This document shows, piece after piece, positions 30,250 through 34,103 of a stretch of 34,103 bases of DNA (position 1 is the first letter of the stretch; every line of letters begins with the position of its first letter). Both the position numbers and the translations under genes were made by a program. The DNA is from Candidatus Zixiibacteriota bacterium (GTDB lineage Bacteria; Zixibacteria; MSB-5A5; GN15; JAAZOE01). The notes below the pieces were generated by a model, which made no database searches, had not been told where the DNA came from, and saw only the letters and a list, made by a program, of their open reading frames with translations. The stretch spans positions 1 to 34,103 of the forward strand of contig DAOUTW010000047.1 in assembly GCA_030668485.1 (NCBI GenBank), read 5' to 3'.

Positions 30250-31431
30250 CTATCGCAATATCTGAAGATTATTTTTGCAGCCATTGTCCAAAAGGAATAC
30301 TTTGCCTTTATCCAGGAACAAACGCAAATCATCCCAATCGGATTTCTTCACTGAATACTGTTGTCGTCCCACCAGATTACCCGATTCATCAAATGCCATC
30401 AAGACTCGACCTAGTTTTCCTGAAAAGGCCGCGGCTATTACGGCGTCGGCTTCCTCAATCAAAAGGCAATCATAAAGAAGAGACTCGTCGTCGGCATCAC
30501 TCCACTCCCATTCCCATAGTATCTTTCCATCGTTTGCATCGATCATAACAAGGTGGTGGTGCCCGTAAGCCATCAGAAAACTTTCTGATGCCGAGACTCT
30601 TAAGTGATAGGCCCCGTAATTGGGAATTTGAGGATCAACCTGACAGATTTCACGGCCATTGGTGTCATAGATATTAATGAAATGCTTCCGGCCACTGTCA
30701 GCATAAAAAGACGCAAAAACACGGTCACCGGTAATCTGGATTTGACCCGCAAAATGAAGACCAAAGGCCGTTTCCTGCCATAACAACTCGCCCCGATTAT
30801 TGTAAGCCATCAATTGATCGTCCATGGAAACAACTCCGTCCGATGCATCACCTTTTACAGCCGTCACAAATAACTGGCCGTTTGGCGATAGCGCGGCGCC
30901 CTCAGATCGAATGGCTAATCCCTCTAATGAGTTTATTGGCCTTCCATCAGAATCATAAAAGACAATTATTGATTTGCCGCCAAAATCATTAATGCCATTT
31001 AGGGCAACGACCGAACTCCCGTCATCGGAGATATGAATGCGCCCTGCCGGTATGTTATCAGAATTCCATATTACTGTTCCATCGAATCTGATGAGGGTCA
31101 GATCACATGTTGAGCTGTGATGCTGATGAATGGCAGCTATGGCGAGGTACATCCCCGTTGATGAGAACCAGAGTGTTTCGAGGGGAGTAATTTGTCGTGT
31201 GAATAGAACGGCGTCATCTGTATGGAAGGAAATGTTATCATCGTACTGAACAAGCAATCCGGTGAAATCGCCGGAGGTTACTGTCGCTGCAAAAATAGCT
31301 CCATCCAGGTGAGCGGGAGGCGATTGTGTTCTCAACTCATCGGAATAAGTAATGCTGGATAAAGCGCATAATTGGACAATCATGCCCAGACACGCAAGCC
31401 ACGTATATTTTTTCATTGAGCTTCCTGGCAT
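30250..31431 (-). CDS. Exported beta-propeller (PQQ/WD40-like) partner protein
   Basis: A 393-residue protein with a signal peptide (about residues 6-30, MKKYTWLACLGMIVQLCALS). The mature part shows propeller blades with phrases such as LTLIRFDGTVIWNSD, IIVFYDSDGRPINSL, LMAYNNRGELLWQE, INIYDTNGREICQV, LVMIDANDGKILWEWEW and LMAFDESGNLVGRQ, the asp-gly-turn style of PQQ-like repeats. It has no recognisable catalytic site. The ATG 31429-31431 follows AAAGGAGG by five bases, which I prefer; another ATG five codons later also fits a signal peptide. It is the first gene of a two-gene unit with the M23-like/dockerin protein, so it may bind or help export that partner. It resembles 14958-16079. Confidence 0.72.
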   Translation of the reverse strand: MPGSSMKKYTWLACLGMIVQLCALSSITYSDELRTQSPPAHLDGAIFAATVTSGDFTGLLVQYDDNISFHTDDAVLFTRQITPLETLWFSSTGMYLAIAAIHQHHSSTCDLTLIRFDGTVIWNSDNIPAGRIHISDDGSSVVALNGINDFGGKSIIVFYDSDGRPINSLEGLAIRSEGAALSPNGQLFVTAVKGDASDGVVSMDDQLMAYNNRGELLWQETAFGLHFAGQIQITGDRVFASFYADSGRKHFINIYDTNGREICQVDPQIPNYGAYHLRVSASESFLMAYGHHHLVMIDANDGKILWEWEWSDADDESLLYDCLLIEEADAVIAAAFSGKLGRVLMAFDESGNLVGRQQYSVKKSDWDDLRLFLDKGKVFLLDNGCKNNLQILR

Positions 31432-31530
31432 TGAATCCTCCTTTCATTAAAAATCAGCTTTGATAAATAATTAAATCATGATGTGACTTTTCATCTACCT
31501 CCAATCAAAACTGGACGCTGTTGGAGACGA

Positions 31531-31650
31531 ATGGTATTCAATTCTTTCGAATTCTTTGATCCGACCGGCATGCCGGCTTATCCATCGGAAGATACGGCTG
31601 ATATGATGCAAAATCGAGATGATTGCCCTGATTATGCATTCAAGATATAA
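31531..31650 (+). CDS. Possible small acidic protein (39 aa), doubtful
   Basis: A 39-residue frame, starting MVFNSFEFFDPTGMPAYPSE and ending YAFKI, with GGAG four bases before the ATG. It is acidic, with many Asp and aromatic residues. No family is recognised. It could be a real small protein, a remnant of a larger one, or chance; it has no evident promoter. Confidence 0.28.
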   Translation: MVFNSFEFFDPTGMPAYPSEDTADMMQNRDDCPDYAFKI

Positions 31651-31707
31651 GTATATAACAGATCAGTCAAGTGGATTTTTATGTAATTTACAGAAAATAA
31701 GTATATT

Positions 31708-31730
31708 GTCAGGTGCCACAGGCACCTGAC
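31708..31730 (-). terminator. Hairpin after hslU, likely operon terminator
   Basis: GTCAGGTGCC (31708-31717) and GGCACCTGAC (31721-31730) form a perfect ten-base stem with a three-base loop, six bases after the hslU stop. The downstream minus strand is AT-rich (CAATATACTTATTTT) but not a clean T-run. Confidence 0.65.
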
Positions 31731-31736
31731 CTACTA

Positions 31737-33122
31737 TTACAAGATATACCGGCTGAGATCTTTGTCCTTGACGATGGCGGATAACTTCTCGTCGACCATC
31801 TCCTCGGTGATAGCGATTTTCTTGTCGCAATCGGGAGCATCGAACATGATCTCATCCAGCAATGTCGTCATCACGGTGTGCAGACGGCGAGCACCGATGT
31901 TTTCCGCCTTCTCGTTGACATCAGCGGCTATCTGAGCAATCTTCTCAATCGCATCATCGGTAAATGTTAACGCCACCCCTTCCGTCTCCATCATCTCTCT
32001 GTACTGCCGCGTCAATGCCGCTTTCGGTTCTTTGAGAATGCGGACAAAATCGGCGGCTCCGAGTGAAGTCAGTTCAACCCGGATCGGGAGTCTCCCCTGC
32101 AGTTCCGGGACAAGATCGGAGGGTGACTTGCCGTGGAAAGCTCCGGAGGCGATGAACAACACATGATCGGTGCGGACCATGCCGTACTTGGTCGTCACGG
32201 CGCATCCCTCCACCACCGGGAGGATATCACGCTGGACACCCTCACGGGAGACATCGGGGCCATGCTTGCCGTCGCCGCCGACAATCTTGTCGATCTCATC
32301 GATAAAGATGATGCCCGATTCCTGTGCCCGTTCGAGCGCGACCGAAATTACCTCATCCATATTGACCAGTTTGCCGGTTTCTTCCGCTTCCAGGATTTTG
32401 CGGGCATCGGATATCACCAGCTTTTGCTTCTTGGGGGCCTGCGGCGGCATCAGGTTACCGAACATTTCCTTGAAGTTGACGCCCATTTCTTCCAGACCCT
32501 GCGGTGTGAACACTTCGACAATCGGCATATTCGACTGGCTGACATCGACCTCGACCTCGCGATGTTCCATCGTGCCGTTTTCGAGCTTCACGCGAAACAA
32601 CTCCCGTGCGGTTTTCGCGCGATTGCGGTCTTCCTCGGTTTCTCCCGGTTTCGGCTCCGTGGGCCTTAGTAGCAGATCGAGCAATCTTTCGGTCGTACGC
32701 TTTTTGGCTTCCTCGGCAACCTGTTTGGCCTTTTCCTCTTTGACCATGTTGACCGCCAGGTCGACCAGATCGCGCACCATCGATTCGACATCGCGGCCGA
32801 CATATCCGACCTCGGTGAACTTGGAGGCCTCGACTTTGACAAACGGTGCGGCGGTCAGGGCCGCCAGTCGCCGGGATATTTCGGTTTTACCGACCCCGGT
32901 CGGGCCGATCATGAGGATATTAGCCGGCATGATTTCGGCGGCGATATCCGATGTAATCGCTTGCCGCCGCCAGCGGTTGCGCAAGGCGATAGCCACGGCG
33001 CGCTTGGCACTATCCTGCCCCACGATATATTTTTCGAGTTCGATGACAATCTCTTTGGGTGTTAATTGATCTATTGCGGGTTTCTTTTCTACTGTCTTTT
33101 TATCAAGCGCGTGAGATTCCAT
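31737..33122 (-). CDS. hslU: ATP-dependent protease ATPase subunit HslU (ClpY)
   Basis: AAA+ unfoldase that forms a hexamer and feeds substrates to HslV. The 461 residues are a normal length. Walker A GPTGVGKT is at 73-80, the pore loop GYVGRD at 106-111, a large insertion (I) domain lies at about 115-230, Walker B is [10 protein letters not shown] near 270, and the C-terminal tail ends DLSRYIL, which docks into HslV. The ATG at 33120-33122 lies two bases after the hslV stop, so the two are translationally coupled. It is the last gene of the xerC-hslV-hslU unit and is followed by a hairpin. Confidence 0.98.
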   Translation of the reverse strand: MESHALDKKTVEKKPAIDQLTPKEIVIELEKYIVGQDSAKRAVAIALRNRWRRQAITSDIAAEIMPANILMIGPTGVGKTEISRRLAALTAAPFVKVEASKFTEVGYVGRDVESMVRDLVDLAVNMVKEEKAKQVAEEAKKRTTERLLDLLLRPTEPKPGETEEDRNRAKTARELFRVKLENGTMEHREVEVDVSQSNMPIVEVFTPQGLEEMGVNFKEMFGNLMPPQAPKKQKLVISDARKILEAEETGKLVNMDEVISVALERAQESGIIFIDEIDKIVGGDGKHGPDVSREGVQRDILPVVEGCAVTTKYGMVRTDHVLFIASGAFHGKSPSDLVPELQGRLPIRVELTSLGAADFVRILKEPKAALTRQYREMMETEGVALTFTDDAIEKIAQIAADVNEKAENIGARRLHTVMTTLLDEIMFDAPDCDKKIAITEEMVDEKLSAIVKDKDLSRYIL

Positions 33123-33124
33123 GA

Positions 33125-33658
33125 TTACCCCAGAGTTTCAACTTTGATATTGGTGTTGGTGTAAACGCAAATACCGGCTGCGATTTCAAGCGATTTGCGA
33201 GTGATTTCGGTGGCGTCGAGATCGGTGTTGGCGATCAGCGCCCTGGCCGCCGAGAGTGCATAATTACCACCTGAACCGATGGCGATAACACCATCGTCCG
33301 GTTCGACGACATCGCCTTTGCCGGTGATGATAAATGAATGATCCTTGTCGACCACTGCCAGCAGAGCCTCAAGGTGCCTCAGAAATTTATCCTGACGCCA
33401 ATCTTTGGCCAGTTCCACCGCGGCTCGTGGCAACTGACCCGAAAACTCCTCGATTTTCTTTTCGAACAATTCAAACAGAGTGAAGGCATCGGCCGCCGAG
33501 CCGGCGAAACCGGTCAGGATTTTGTCGTTATATATCCGACGCAGTTTTATCGCCGATGATTTCATGACGGTGTCGCCAAAGCTTACCTGCCCGTCGCCGC
33601 CCAGAGCGACCTTATCGCCGACTCTGACGCCGAGTATGGTTGTGGAACGAATTTTCAT
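33125..33658 (-). CDS. hslV: ATP-dependent protease peptidase subunit HslV (ClpQ)
   Basis: Proteasome-like threonine peptidase that forms a double hexameric ring with HslU at its ends. The 177-residue sequence starts [14 protein letters not shown]; the TTI places the catalytic N-terminal Thr at residue 6 after removal of five residues. [18 protein letters not shown] follows with the conserved lysine near 33, and the [15 protein letters not shown] segment is typical of the family. It sits seven bases after the xerC stop and two bases before hslU. Confidence 0.98.
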   Translation of the reverse strand: MKIRSTTILGVRVGDKVALGGDGQVSFGDTVMKSSAIKLRRIYNDKILTGFAGSAADAFTLFELFEKKIEEFSGQLPRAAVELAKDWRQDKFLRHLEALLAVVDKDHSFIITGKGDVVEPDDGVIAIGSGGNYALSAARALIANTDLDATEITRKSLEIAAGICVYTNTNIKVETLG

Positions 33659-33665
33659 AACTACC

Positions 33666-34103
33666 TCATGCTCGTGGATGAGCTTTTTTGTATGCTTCTT
33701 TCAGCCGTCCGGCTGTTATGTGAGTGTATACCTGGGTGGTAGACAATGATTCATGCCCCAGCATTTCCTGGATCGCCCGGATATCCGCGCCATTGTCCAG
33801 TAGATGTGTGGCGAAGCTATGCCGCAGCATATGCGGTGTCACCTTGATACCTGCCTTTAGCCCGTAAATATGCACAATTCGGTTTACGCTGCGAACCGAT
33901 AAAGGTTCCCCGTTGCGGTTAAGAAAGAGAATATCGCTTGATTTTCCAAGGTTGTCCAGTTTCTCCGTGCGCGCGTCTTTGTATTTGTGAAAACTCTCAA
34001 TGGCCGGTTTTCCCACGGGAACGCTTCGTTCTTTGTCCCCTTTGCCCAGGACAGTCACCAGTCCCCGATCAAGATCGATGGCATCGAGGGTGATTGCCGC
34101 CAG
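33666..34103 (-). CDS. xerC: Tyrosine recombinase XerC, 5' part missing (window edge)
   Basis: Site-specific recombinase that resolves chromosome dimers with XerD. The frame is open to the right edge: before the internal GTG at 34058 the codons read [15 protein letters not shown], the normal XerC/D lead-in, so the gene begins outside the window and about 145 C-terminal residues are present. Visible catalytic parts are the beta-hairpin lysine in [19 protein letters not shown] (His and second Arg), [15 protein letters not shown] (His and the nucleophilic Tyr). The first catalytic Arg is upstream of the edge. Identification as XerC rather than XerD rests mainly on its place before hslVU, a conserved arrangement. 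Confidence 0.92.
   Translation of the reverse strand: MAAITLDAIDLDRGLVTVLGKGDKERSVPVGKPAIESFHKYKDARTEKLDNLGKSSDILFLNRNGEPLSVRSVNRIVHIYGLKAGIKVTPHMLRHSFATHLLDNGADIRAIQEMLGHESLSTTQVYTHITAGRLKEAYKKAHPRA

Larger units (their letters stand above)
31442..31736. other. Gap between the propeller gene and hslU
   Basis: About 295 bases, AT-rich. It contains one short plus-strand frame (31531-31650), a CCGGCATGCCGG palindrome near 31563-31574 and the hairpin at 31708-31730. I see no clear promoter for the propeller gene. Confidence 0.4.

Noticed and set aside
32170-33069. A 299-residue Ser/Arg-rich frame opposite hslU
   Set aside because: It is a shadow of hslU, which is certain.

Overview
The window reads as a chromosomal segment of an uncultivated Gram-negative bacterium, most like candidate phylum Zixibacteria or a neighbour in the FCB group. 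The clues are secreted proteins ending in dockerin-like repeats of the form GDAVYLISYVF, a protease with a type IX secretion-style C-terminal sorting domain (NYPNPFNP), an outer-membrane beta-barrel protein, and roadblock/MglA signalling genes. This assignment is inference from protein style; no rRNA or other decisive marker is present. Nothing marks the region as phage or transposon.

Region 1 (1-8220, all minus strand) is a polarity and type IV pilus block. In transcription order it encodes a DUF4388/PATAN protein, a small membrane protein, a TPR-roadblock protein, a membrane-embedded roadblock protein, a stand-alone roadblock protein, an MglA-like GTPase with a long proline-rich tail, a second stand-alone roadblock protein, PilB and PilT (cut by the window edge). 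Four different roadblock proteins around one GTPase, running into the pilus extension and retraction motors, look like a complete switch for pilus activity or polarity. This is the most interesting system here. A strong promoter at 6606-6634 splits the block into two possible transcription units.

Region 2 (8348-16665) is mixed housekeeping: ComEC (with a C-terminal domain lacking metallo-beta-lactamase motifs) and MurJ; ribosomal protein S20 on the plus strand with a strong promoter that carries a palindrome; a ferredoxin and geranylgeranyl-reductase-like flavoprotein pair; a ParB-fold-like protein; an exported beta-propeller; and a possible degenerate RNase H-like protein.

Region 3 (16860-21484) holds a PaaI-type thioesterase with a promoter suggesting a leaderless mRNA, ornithine carbamoyltransferase followed by a lipoprotein, an outer-membrane porin-like protein, and a LiaF-like membrane protein that probably starts at an ATT codon.

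Region 4 (21693-31431) is the secretome part: an LVIVD beta-propeller with a dockerin, a subtilisin-like protease, a membrane metallophosphoesterase, a 918-residue BACON/M23-like/dockerin protein and its propeller partner. Gaps here carry an 84-bp tandem repeat, a diverged dispersed copy of it, and GC-rich hairpins.

Region 5 (31737-34103, minus) is the classic xerC-hslV-hslU operon, with xerC cut by the window edge. I saw no tRNA, rRNA, CRISPR array, insertion sequence or origin.
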